Shown here piece by piece: positions 11,835-21,572 of a stretch of DNA of 64,000 nt. Every line of letters begins with the position of its first letter. Positions within the stretch are counted from its first letter, which is position 1. The position numbers and the translations under genes were made by a program. Source of the stretch: Zoroaster sp. YZ-2022 (Eukaryota; Echinodermata; Asteroidea; Forcipulatida; Zoroasteridae); assembly GCA_029582265.1 (NCBI GenBank), contig CM055816.1, positions 81,710,472-81,774,471 of the forward strand, given 5' to 3'. The notes beneath the pieces were generated by a model. The model saw only the letters and a program-made list of their open reading frames with translations. It was not told the DNA's origin and made no database searches.

Positions 11835-12653
11835 ACATTTCACTTAGAACTTAACAAGTAGATGAAACATAAGTTGTGACGTCATGATGAGGTCATCGGA
11901 TATCGAATTACGATCAATCAAAGTTTAATATTTTAAAAAATCATATCTCAAGAACCACATGAGGTAAATTCACAATCTTTCCACCATTGTATAGATTGTT
12001 AATTGTCGAAAAAAATTTACACATAGGTGACCCCAATTTGACCTTACTTCTTGTCCAAACCGGAAGTCAAAGTTTAATATATATAAAAAAATCATATCTC
12101 AACAACCACAGGAGGTAAATTCAGTTTGTGCACCATTGTACAGATTATTAATTGTCAAAAATATTTACAAAAACCTGACCTCAATTTGACCTTTACTTCC
12201 TGTCCAAACCGGAAGTCAAAGTTTAATATTTTAAAAAAATCATATCTCAACAACCACAAGAGGTAAATTAAACATTTTTGCACCATTGTACTGATCGTTA
12301 ATTGTCAAAACAATTTTACACAAAGGTGACCCCAATTTGACCTTTACTTCCTGTCCAAACCGGAAGTCAAAGTTTAATTATTTGTTATTTTTCATGATCA
12401 TGGGGAAGTATTATTTATATGACTTTCAAATGACCTGATGTGACCTTTACTTCCAGTCCAAACAGGAACTTCATTTTCAACACATTCTAACACAAAATGT
12501 ATAGGTATTTTGAAGATGAAATTTATATTGTCATGATAAAAGGCGTAAGACATTTTCACAATTATGATTATGACGTCATCAAATGCTCACTTTATTAAAC
12601 TGAAAGTTAACTCGAACAGCTATTTTTTGTTATGACAAAAAACTTAAGTCTAG
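11835..12653 (+). mobile_element. Helitron-type element C with internal tandem repeats
   Basis: The right end is the stem TTTTTTGT / ACAAAAAA (12623-12630, 12635-12642), loop TATG, then CTTAAGT, CTAG (12650-12653) and T. The leader at 11850-11920 (AGAACTTAACAAGTAGATGA, then GTGACGTCATGATGAGGTCAT) matches element B. The internal array at 11925-12380 has three to four of the same 149-bp units. The element sits 36 bp upstream of the first exon of gene copy A, inside its intron. The 5' end is approximate. Confidence 0.65.
11925..12380 (+). repeat. 149-bp tandem units, second array
   Basis: About three and a half copies of the same unit as at 7600-8655, with CCAAACCGGAAGTCAAAGTT at about 12053, 12205 and 12355. 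Sharing the unit, leader and terminal hairpin with element B shows that the repeats move as part of the element. Confidence 0.85.
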
Positions 12654-12689
12654 TTTGAAATTGAATGTATTCTTCGGTCTTAATTTCAG

Positions 12690-13317
12690 GTTGATAAAAC
12701 AGTGGTTCTCCAGATGACGGACGAAGAGTTGGCCAAATACCTACCAAAGTTCGGAGATCGGGTAGCCGCAAAGGCTTTTGCCAAGATGGAAGGGGAAAAG
12801 AAAACCACAGATCACTCGCCGGAACGGAAAAAAAACCTTTTGGAAAGGGTGAAGGAACGATTTCAGGGAAAGGGAAATTCATCTGGCCATTACAGTGGGC
12901 GAGAAAAACATGTTGGAAACGAGAACGCAAAGAAATCCAAACGACGAGTGGATGTGGGTTAGCTTGATTTCTGCTTTGAGACATGCCAATACAAGCAAGT
13001 GAGGAATATAGAATTTGATATCAATACTACAATGACCGACGTGCTCGAGAAAAGCAAAGAGTTGTTTTTTCCTGAGGGCACAAGCCGAAGAGGAGATTTA
13101 GCTGATCACGACTGCTTCATCAGTGATAATACACACAAGCCTCTGAATCTTGATATTACAGTTGCTGAAATGTATAGCCATATGAATTCCAGAATCCTTT
13201 ATCTATATCTCGCCAGTACAAAACGCAAGCAAGATTTGGAACTGCGTCCAATCAAGAAAAAGAAAAGAAGCGAGCCCTTTTCAAGAAAGAAGTCCCTGCA
13301 GCCAAAGGTTTCTTCAG
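12690..13317 (+). pseudogene. Gene copy A, exon with SAM-like and second conserved domain, interrupted by in-frame TAG
   Basis: An acceptor TTAATTTCAG precedes 12690 and a CAG/GTTAGA donor follows 13317. One frame runs through the whole exon. It opens with a SAM-like helical segment (LQMTDEELAKYLPKFGDRVA), then a basic linker, then a second domain with DVLEKSKELFFPEG and LNLDITVAEMYSHM, ending in a lysine-rich nuclear-localisation-like stretch. The frame is broken once, at TAG 12960-12962 in the context VDVG-stop-LDF. From recalled relatives in fish and invertebrates with this two-domain order, a tryptophan is usual there; TGG to TAG is one substitution. The function of the family is unknown to me. 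If the stop is real, this copy is a pseudogene or makes only the SAM-like part. Confidence 0.65.
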
Positions 13318-13620
13318 GTTAGAACGTATTTAGAGTATTTATCATCATGTTATGTAATGTAAACGTTTAGTGTTTGGTGCGTGGTAAAGTAAAATAAGTG
13401 GATTCCACATTCAACTGATGATGCCGCAAAAGGCCATTTTGTATGAGACCCCACTGGACTCTGTAAGCCATGCAGCCTAACATCCCGGTCAGCTCCAGAC
13501 AATATATTGTTAAGCCACAACCAACCAATAGGCTTCTAATGTAAGATTGTCACAATTTAATTTTAACGTACGTTATAGTGTTTGTATTTCATGAAAAGAT
13601 ATTATTATATTTCTCATTAG

Positions 13621-13696
13621 GTAAGAAGACCAGAAGCAAGCAAAAAAAAAATCGTCTGTGCCCGTACCGGTACATGGCAGCTCATCTCCTGAACTG
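13621..13696 (+). pseudogene. Possible small exon of gene copy A
   Basis: A TTCTCATTAG acceptor at 13620 and a CTG/GTATGT donor at 13697 flank 76 bp that stay open in the phase left by the preceding exon (phase 1), giving a basic peptide KKTRSKQKKNR followed by YRYMAAHLLN. The phase match supports it, but the exon is short and not seen in another copy. The next visible exon does not follow in phase, so at least one exon is missing or changed. Confidence 0.35.
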
Positions 13697-13804
13697 GTAT
13701 GTAGGCTAATTAAAATGTGTGTGTCATGTTGCACTGTACTTTACTTTCTCTTTTAATTTTGAAAAAAGAAACAGACAAACATTAAATAACAACTACTAGA
13801 GAAT

Positions 13805-14790
13805 TTGAACCTGCGACCTCCAGGTTATCGTACCATTTGGTACTCTTCGCCCATATACAAGCAATGGCCTTGGTCCTCTCCTCTCCTTTTATTTTCTTTC
13901 CTTCCCAGGTACCATTTGGTCTGTATGAGTATACACGCATGCCTTTTGGATTGGTTAATGCCCCAGGTACCTTTCAAAGAATCATGGAAAGTTGTTTGGG
14001 AGATTTGAATCTTTCTGAACTACTTATTTATCTAGATGATATTTTGATCTGATTCAGTTCAAGGCGAAATTGCTCATTTAGATAAAGTTTTGACACGTCT
14101 TGGAGAGTTTGGGCTGAAAGTGAAAGGCAAAAGTGCAAACTGGTTCAAAAGCAAGTAACCTATTTAGGTCATGTGGTGAGTGCTGAAGGGATAAAAGTAG
14201 ATGATGAAAAAATACAGAAGGTAAAAGATTGGCCAGTACACAACTGAACAACTCCGTTCCTTTTTAGGATTAGCAGGGCATTACAGACGATTTGCTAAAG
14301 GTTTCGCACAGGTAGCATCCCCTCTTCACTCCATTCAGTCTCAGGGTGGTGAACAGAAGAGCAATAAAAACAAAAATTGCACAAAGGCTACTAAGAAACA
14401 TACTACATTTTCTTGGTCAGATGAAGCACAATGTGCATTTGACCAACTAAAGAAATTGCTTATCGAGGCACCAGTTTTGGCCTATCCAGACTTTACTCAC
14501 AATTGTGTTCTTGAAACAAATGCATCGTTCAAGGGGTTGGGGCTTGTCTGACGCAAGAAGGGGCAGATGGTAAACATCACCCTGTGGCATATGCGAGTAG
14601 AGGACTTAGAGGACCGGAAACCCGCTATCCAGATTTAAGTGCTTTCAAGTTAGAACTACTGGCTATGAAGTGGGCCGTGGTTGACAAATTTAGGGAATAT
14701 TTACTAGGTGTTCCCTTTGTGGTACTGACAGATAATAATCCATTGGCTAATCTCAATGTTTATGATTGTGTCAAAATTCTGGCAAACTCG
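13805..14790 (+). pseudogene. Ty3/Gypsy retrotransposon pol fragment (RT and RNase H), decayed
   Basis: A reverse-transcriptase segment at about 13905-14050 contains TRMPFGLVNAPGTFQ and the catalytic YLDDI. Downstream, in shifted frames, are TYLGHVVS, LRSFLGLAGHYRRF, FSWSDEA and an RNase H-like segment with PVAYASRGL and FVVLTDNNPL. The frame changes several times and in-frame stops occur, for example near 14050 and 14155. There is no gag, protease or integrase, and LTRs are not visible, so this is an internal fragment. It lies inside the gene A transcription unit. Confidence 0.85.
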
Positions 14791-14796
14791 AGATGA

Positions 14797-14988
14797 ACTA
14801 ATCAACCAAAGTATAACAGGAAAGGTGTGAAAACGCAGGGTGACATACGACCACCACTGCCAACAGACAAACTTGCAATATTTCAAAAGCTCCTCCTTGA
14901 AAAGGACCCCACAATTTCACATAAATGGATTGTGGAGAAATTGCAATCTGTACAGAAAGTGCTTCGTCGAAAGCAATATCTGTCTTAA
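14797..14988 (+). other. Unassigned 63-codon open segment without a start codon
   Basis: The frame beginning directly after TGA 14794-14796 stays open for 63 codons and reads as normal-looking protein: GDIRPPLPTDKLAIFQ, then DPTISHKWIVEKLQ, then VLRRKQYL and TAA. It follows the point where the Gypsy RNase H similarity stops. I do not recognise it. It could be a gene A exon or the end of another element. Confidence 0.3.
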
Positions 14989-15149
14989 TGGTCCGAGTGC
15001 TGAGCTTTTTGACTTCAACATGTTGTTTCATAAAGAACAAAAATTACATTCTCCTGACATCTGGAATTCCTTACTTATTAAGAGTGTCTTGAAGTTTACA
15101 CAAATGCATGCCAATTTATTATTTTTAATATCATTTTATGTCACTTAAA

Positions 15150-15850
15150 GGGAATGAACAATATTCGTTTTTGTTGTAATTTTACAAAATGGACGGATTT
15201 AGTGGACAAAGTAAATTTGAGAAAGTTCTGGATATAAGTGTTTGAAAAGGTCAGTTTTTGATACAAAAATCAACAGCAATGAAACCCCTGCAATTATTTT
15301 CACAGGATACTTGGGTGTTATTCACATACAGTCAAGTCCATAATAATTTGGGAGCTGCAGGTTTTGTTATTTGACATTTGCAAATGTTGTATGCTATTGC
15401 ACATTGGCTGTGAGTTTCAAAATAAATTGCTGAAAATGAATTCAATCAGTATTTGATTAATTTGTCAAATTATTGTTTTCTGCTTAAACTGGTCCCCTTT
15501 TTGGAGGTTATGTTTTTTCTTTCTTTTTCCGGCCAAGAGTCAACTGCATGAAAATTCATGAAAATCACTGTGTTTTTGATGAACTTTTGTGGACAATGAA
15601 GCATTGTTCATGAACAGTTTATGAATTATAAAGTTCATCAAATGTGAGAAATTGTCATAATAATTCATAAACTGTTCATGAACCATTGCAGTCAACTGTT
15701 CATGAACATTGCTGTTCATGATAATTCTTCAACTGTGATTGTTTCATTTGTTGTTCAAGGACATTCAACTGTTCATGAATGTTTTGAATAACTTTCATGA
15801 TCGTTCATGAACGACTGTCAATGAACGATCATGAGTAGTTCATGAACATT
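15150..15850. repeat. TTCATGAA-palindrome-rich stretch
   Basis: From about 15540 to 15860 the palindrome TTCATGAA or GTTCATGAAC recurs roughly ten times, often as AACTGTTCATGAAC. It ends where similarity to the acidic exon of copy B begins, so it has replaced the 5' part of that exon in copy A. The earlier part (15150-15540) shows nothing recognisable. Confidence 0.6.
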
Positions 15851-15851
15851 C

Positions 15852-16503
15852 ATGAAAAGTCCACGGTCTTCTCACCGGGGTGGGCAAGGCGAGCAGGACA
15901 AGCAATATGAGCAGGACGATCAAGACGATCAAGACGAGCAGGACAAGGATGATGGAGACTACGAGGTGGGTGAGGAAGACGAGCAGGACAAGGATGATGG
16001 AGACTACGAGGTGGGTGAGGAAGACGAACAGGACGAGCAGGACAAGGATGATGAAGACTAGGAAAGGGTTCGTATCGACAATATCATTAAACAAGCCGAA
16101 AACGTAGTGGGGGTGTCTCAGTCTGCTGTTGACACGGTCTACCAGTGTCTTCTTCTGTCCAAGCTTGATACAGTGTGGAGTGACTGCGGTCATCCTTTCC
16201 ATTTCTATCTTCACGACAGATTAATTGAGAGAGGTATTGGCAGACTGAGACTCCCGCAGCTGAAGACTAACCGTTATAGGAATTCTTTCATACCCAGTGC
16301 AATAAAACTTTACAATAATAATTTGTGTCGGTAAATTAGTTTGTTGGCCCTTAACCGTAGAATGAATATGTTGGCTGTTTATATCCATTTAATCTGTTTT
16401 TACACTTTTTAAATTCTAAATTGTGAATATGTATAGTTCTATGTATTTTTGTATTTTAATATGTGCGAGTATTGTAATTTCCTGTTATGGAGCAATAAAG
16501 TTG

Positions 16504-16535
<32 letters not shown>

Positions 16536-16892
16536 GACTACGAGGTGGGTGAGGAAGACGAGCAGGACGAGCAGGACAAGGATGAAGACTACGAGGTGGG
16601 TGAGGAAGACGAGCAGGACAAGGATGATGAAGACTACGACGTTGGTGACGAAGACGAACAGGACGAGCAGGACAAGGATGATGAAGACTACGAGGTGGGT
16701 GACGAAGACGAGCAGGACAAGGATGATGAAGACTACGAGGCGAGTGAGGAAGATGATGACGATGACGAAGAAGATGTGGACGACGAGGAAGAAAAAAGAG
16801 ATGAAGATGATGTCCAGGATACAGTTTGTGTGCCGCACTGGTTGCAGCCAAGCCGCCGCAAGAGGCCAAAGGCCAGACCAAGAAGAGCCCCG
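15852..16892 (+). pseudogene. Gene copy A, acidic repeat exon split by a LINE insertion
   Basis: Both halves (15879-16060 and 16541-16892) encode tandem acidic units of the type DYEVGEEDEQDEQDKDDE. They end in CVPHWLQPSRRKRPKARP and a CCG/GTAAGC donor at 16893. Copy B on the minus strand (35845-36282) carries the same exon without the insertion and in one open frame. In copy A the frame resumes exactly (DED, then YEVG) if the inserted LINE and one copy of GACTA are disregarded. A long acidic tract before a basic segment is typical of nuclear or chromatin proteins, but no enzyme domain is visible. The 5' end has been replaced by TTCATGAA-rich sequence. Confidence 0.75.
16061..16535 (+). mobile_element. 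5'-truncated LINE inserted in the acidic exon
   Basis: The insert encodes the C-terminal end of a LINE ORF2, with SQSAVDTVYQ, HPFHFYLHDRL and NRYRNSFIPSAIKLYNN before a stop at 16332-16334. This matches the basic tail found after the RT domain in L2/CR1-like families. An AATAAAG lies at about 16493 and the 3' end is a run of ACTT repeats (16503-16534). The 5-bp target duplication GACTA is at 16056-16060 and 16536-16540. RT itself is missing. Confidence 0.8.
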
Positions 16893-17217
16893 GTAAGCAA
16901 GTTTTCATTAACTTATTAGCTCCATCAAGATAAACAGGCATCATACAGTTCCGTGAGACATTGGCTTTCTTTTCAGAACCTTTTTAGCTCTTTAAAGAGT
17001 TACATATGGCATCACTTATTAAATATTTTGTTGGGTCACTTTTTTAGGTAAACTCTTATAAGTAATTATACTGCTAGATACCATTCTTGAGTCATTATGG
17101 TTGTTTTTGCTTTGACCTAGAAATGTTCATGGGTGTTCATGTGTTTTTTCACCAATTACGGAGGACGCTTTGTGATACTACTTACTTACCCTATTGTTGC
17201 CCTTTACTTCTTCATAG

Positions 17218-17347
17218 TCAGTGAGATCTGCTTGGGAGTGTCCCCTCTGTGACCAAACAGTACGCTGGGTCAGCCACCATCTCATCCGAAAACATAAGAT
17301 AACTGACAAAAAAGGAGACTTTCATTAATCTACAATGGACGACACGG
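17218..17347 (+). pseudogene. Gene copy A, C2H2-like zinc-finger exon with frameshift
   Basis: After a TTCTTCATAG acceptor, the phase left by the acidic exon (phase 0) gives SVRSAWECPLCDQ, then VSHHLIRKHKI. That is a C-x2-C ... H-x4-H finger. The frame reaches TAA shortly after ITDKKGDFH, before the GTAAGT donor at 17348. Copy B (34522-34652) has one more base in the adjacent A-run and stays open to its donor. The one-base difference is therefore a likely frameshift in copy A, although the phase of the following exon suggests that neither copy may be ancestral here. Confidence 0.65.
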
Positions 17348-18471
17348 GTAAGTTTTTTAATTCATAAAGACATGTTACAGGATTGTTAAGTTCGAAAAAT
17401 CTAACAGTTCACAGATTTACACAGAACTAGCATGGTATAAAAATGATCATGGTGGAAAACCTCCCTTGAATTTTTTCTGCCTGAAGTGCTATAGTTTTTG
17501 AAAAACGAGTAAAACAAATAATCTCCTCGTGAGAAGAATATTCCTGCATAAGAACATGCACAAAATAACTGACAAAGCAGAAATCGTTTTCATTGATTTT
17601 TTGAAAACTCATAAGCCCCCAAAAATGCTGGTATAAATAGTTTCAGGTTTTACTTTTACCATATGGTCCCATCTGGACCAGAGAACTGCTTTCAGTGCAG
17701 AAAATTTTAACTATTAAGTAATTGAATTCTTAAAGAGAAGTCTAACCAAATATAACTTCATGAACCAAAACTAGAAAACGATCATGAAGGAAACATTGTA
17801 TTACCTAAAGATTTTCTGTGCAGCCCTGGTTCTTCCAGTCAATGAACAGAGATGATCCACAACTGCACTATCTCTAATATTTGAAACCTTTTAAAATAAC
17901 CATTGTAAAGTCTTACATTATTTAACAGCAAACCCATCAGGAAACCCAGGCAATTTACGGATAGAAATAAGCCCCCTCCACGGGTTGCAGACTGCCCGTA
18001 TCCAGGGTGTCCTGCAAAGGCCCTGGTGCGGGTCGATACGCATATCTTCTGGAAACATGAGATCGATGTAAGTAAGAACCTGTGCACTCTCCTGTTGGAA
18101 TACCATATATTGACTAATACTAAATTATGCATTCAATGTAGTTTCATTTATGTTTACACTAGAGCCCAAACTTTCAGTACATAGAGATAAATATTTGAGA
18201 GAAGATTGTTTTTATGCTATATTTTGAGATTGATAAAAGTTGTAGACATGAATGTAGGGCACTCACGACAACAATAAGGAAACATTTAGTGTGGGCATTT
18301 TGTTCATTTTCATTTGTAAAAATGTCAATCTAGCTATACACAGATTGAATACTGTCTATGCAGTGTGCTTCTGTGGCCGACCATGTAAAATCAGAATGTC
18401 ATAATATCATCACATTATTCAGTTCTTGGGGATGACGATGTAGGTATCTGTAATTCTCTTTGTTTTTCCAG

Positions 18472-20202
18472 AGAGGGACAGAAGCCTTCAGGCATCTCAT
18501 GGCAAAAGTAAAAACAATCCAGCCAACCTCCACCAAATCAACGATGGTTGACAAGTTTGTCATCAGAGAAACAGAAAACAGTAAGTACAAAAAAACAAAA
18601 AACAAAAATTTAAAACGTAACCAAACAAGCAACCCAAACAAAGAAACACATGAAGTGAAACCTGACATAGAAACACATGAAATTACCTAAATAATTATTT
18701 TATGTCAAATTTTAAAGCTACGGCTGCTGCAATGGCTAAATCGTGCCAGTCTGCCTATTCTCCACATGAGCCACCGATCCAAACAGAACCTTATAGTTTA
18801 AATAACTACCTTTACATTGCATCATTGTAGATGACATAATGGAGGAGTTTGAGGAATGTATTGTGAGGGCTGGGGGAAATTCTGCTGCCTCCAGGAAGAA
18901 CGCAGCACACCATCGGCGGCAGCTGGAACTGAGCAGCCAGAAACTGGGGTTGGATTCTCCAGTGTATATGTTGACGCATGGCATGTCTAAGAAGTAAGTG
19001 AACGAAAGTAAATAAAAACAATAAAAGGTTGAAAGACAGAAACACAAAAGGGTAACATGTTTCTTCTGAACGACACAAAATCCTCTCCAAAACTGTCTTA
19101 TACCAGATGTTTAACATGTCTAGAAACTGGCCTGCTCAGCCAAGCAACCTAAATATTCAGGCATTTATAGGGAATAACAGTGTGAGGACCCGATCTTCAC
19201 TGCGTGATAATGACTGGGTTGGGAGCTGGCTGCTGTTAACGGACCGAGTTGAAGGCGAGGTCCATTAACAGCGACCAGCCAAAGACAAAGGTCATTACCA
19301 TACAGTAAAACCGGGTCCTCACACTGTTATTCCCATTAATAAATACCTTTTCTCACGAAAGAAACAGTTAAAACGGTCTAAATTTGTAAGTTTTGCTTTG
19401 TCAATATTTGCGTATTTTTTGTAGTCATGTTGAAGGGCCACATTTTACCTAGTCTAGTTTTCACATGGTACCTTATCTCTTTTAAATGCACCAAAAGTAC
19501 ATTTATTTTAACCCTATTGAGTTGTCTACACACTTCTTACATCGCCCCTCTTTTTTCCCAAAACATCCTGCCGTGCAGAATTGTTTCCCCCAAAGGCCAG
19601 ACGATCACATGATGTGATTATCCGCCATGCAACTTCTCAGCTGATCAGCTGATTTCCTCTTTGTTCTTTTTTCATACCTTCTTGTTTTTATATAAAATTC
19701 TTGTGATATTTTACTGTAAATTTTTTCAAATTATTTTCCAGGCTACTGAAAGTACTCCAGGAGTCGAAAAGAGCTCCGAAGACTCAGGTGCTGTACTTGA
19801 CGAGCATTTTGAAATTGTGCAGCTTCCTGGACAGGGAGCCAGGAATTTGCAGGAGATATGGAATAAGCCAAACGCTCATGCGCACCACTGAGCTCACTTG
19901 CCGTGACTTTGCCCAAGGCATGGCAAGGGCAGGTAAAATGAACAGTGTCTAATTATTGATAGATAATATCATTTCAAAATGTAAAAAAAAAAATGTTTTT
20001 AAAGCTAAAATAAGGAATTTTTTTAATTAAGCAATAATGAATGTACTAAATATTAGTACTAAATGTACTAAACTGTTGTGAACTGTAAAACGTCATTAAT
20101 CTATACAACCTTTGCTTTATCTTCATGAAGATGTTCTCCTCCAGCCCAAAGATGTGAAGCACTTCCTGTCATCGGTGCGGACAGATGCCTGTAGGATAGC
20201 TG
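18472..20202 (+). CDS. Gene copy A, four downstream exons of unknown function
   Basis: Exons are 18472-18580, 18831-18993, 19742-19932 and 20131-20202. Each has a good acceptor and GTAAGT, GTAAGT, GTAAAA or GTAAGA donor. The phases match at all three joins (1, 2 and 1), which is strong support for a real spliced gene. Readable segments are RGTEAFRHLMAKVK, then MEEFEECIVRAGG, then LLKVLQESKRAPKTQVLYL with LDREPGICRRYGISQTL, then VLLQPKDVKHFLSSVRTDAC. The style resembles long animal proteins with an N-terminal finger and a tyrosine-recombinase-like core, but no catalytic residues are visible and the rest of the core is missing. The last exon ends in phase 1; downstream sequence is taken over by a piggyBac element at 20311. 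Linkage to the upstream exons rests on order and strand. Confidence 0.6.
19170..19334. mobile_element. 165-bp foldback MITE in an intron
   Basis: Terminal inverted repeats of 22 bp are near-perfect (GGGAATAACAGTGTGAGGAC at 19170, complement ending at 19334). A second internal inverted pair, GCTGTTAACGGACC / GGTCCATTAACAGC, makes most of the element one hairpin. The flanks ATTTATA / ATTAATA may be an imperfect target duplication. It has no coding capacity. Confidence 0.85.
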
Positions 20203-20310
20203 GTAAGATATTAAAAAATTTACTGTTATCCATTTGTTCTGCCCTATTTACATATTAAGTCTGAATGTACATTACGCATCAACTATACTCTTAAGATAAT
20301 CAAAAGAGTT

Positions 20311-21572
20311 TTAACCCATATCTGCCGATCTACGGGATATCCCGTAGACCACACAAAGGCTGTAAATGCCGACCTACGGGAAATCCCATAGCTATGTTTA
20401 GATCTAAAGCTTTGCGTCATTGTGAATGTATTAATGCCCATATATGGATATAAAGTTATCCCAGCAGCCTTTACGGTACCATGTTTTTGTTTGTCGGCAA
20501 TTTTCTGTGCTTCGGACGCTATCTTTCAATGCTTTTTCGATCACTTTTTCGACAAAAACATTGAGTTTTATCGAAAAACTGAACAGTAAAGAACGTGTAA
20601 TTCCAACTGCAACGAAACTGGTAACATCAATTTCTGCTGATTTGTGACTGATTTTTGTCTCCAAAATAGGTGAACCTGACGGTAAACGATATATTATTAT
20701 TTTTGTACACGTTTTGCCATGTACTATCGTTCATGAAATAAAATATTTGAGAGAACAGATATTGAAACCATCAGTAGTTGCGTTGCGGAAGTTCGCTGTT
20801 TGACATTACATCATGGCTTCATCTGACTTTGATTCATCGGATTCTGACTCGGACACTGTTCCATTGAGTATTTCCTTCCTCCATGGTTCGACGTATACTT
20901 CATAGAAATGGCAAATTAGCTGACAAACTAAACACAGGATCAAGCATTACAAATGCTGACCTGTTTAGTGATGATACTGACTCTGATGACATTGGATATA
21001 ATGAACCTTCAGATCATAATGAAACATCAGAAAGTGATAGTGAGAGCAATGGTGAGACCGTCAATGTTGCTAATGTTGATGAAAACATTGCTGGGCCTAG
21101 TACTAGTACAGTAAATGCAGCACCTTTGCCAACTACCCCTGTTCCTACTGCACCAGTATTTGATTCTGATGAATCTATGCCATCTGTCAGTGATGACGAT
21201 GACCAGACCCCACTTCAGCAAGCAATAAACCGAGGACGCCCAAGAACAAGGGGCCGCCCACCAGGCCGTCGTCGTCGCCGCCCCATAACTCCACCTCGCC
21301 AATGGACTGAACAATATACCGATAAAGTTCCGAAAAGGTTTACAGGACCCCAACCAGGACCAAGCAATGACTACACGACTAAATCAGAACTTGAAACTTT
21401 CCAAATTCTGTTTAGAGATGGATTCATCGATGAAGTTGTCCACCTGACGAACTTGAACTATGATCAAAAGAAAGGAAGATCACCAATGAAACACAAAATG
21501 AAATGGGAGGATGTCACACGTGACGAATTGAAAGCTTGCCTTCTGGCTGTTATTCAAGAAACACTCTTGTAA
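20311..21572 (+). mobile_element. Truncated piggyBac-type element, 5' part
   Basis: A TTAA at 20311-20314 is followed by CCCATATCTGCCG, as expected for a piggyBac terminus. The subterminal region has a perfect 18-bp palindrome, CTACGGGATATCCCGTAG, at about 20331 and a second imperfect copy 40 bp on. A transposase N-terminal frame follows. No matching right end with GGG-TTAA is visible, so the element is truncated on its right. Confidence 0.75.
20813..21572 (+). pseudogene. piggyBac-like transposase, N-terminal part, frameshifted
   Basis: A first frame from ATG 20813 reads MASSDFDSSDSDSDTV. A second frame, shifted by one base, runs 20883-21572 (229 residues). It has a long acidic, low-complexity N terminus and an AT-hook-like RGRPRTRGRPPGRRRRR patch. 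The start of the DDE_Tnp_1_7 domain follows, with FQILFRDGFIDEVVHLTN and KWEDVTRDELKACLL. The full family is about 550-600 residues with three catalytic Asp, none of which are present here. The frameshift lies between about 20860 and 20890. It is a dead remnant, inserted downstream of the last visible exon of gene copy A. Confidence 0.8.

Noticed and set aside
16531..16944. Minus-strand Pro/Arg/His-rich 137-codon frame, and Leu/Val-rich frames nearby
   Set aside because: They are antisense shadows of the acidic repeat exon; the same happens opposite copy B at 35793-36264.
17839..18132. Minus-strand 97-codon frame with short Cys/Trp-rich words
   Set aside because: I considered a P2X7-like tail fragment, but the match was too weak and no flanking exon supports it.
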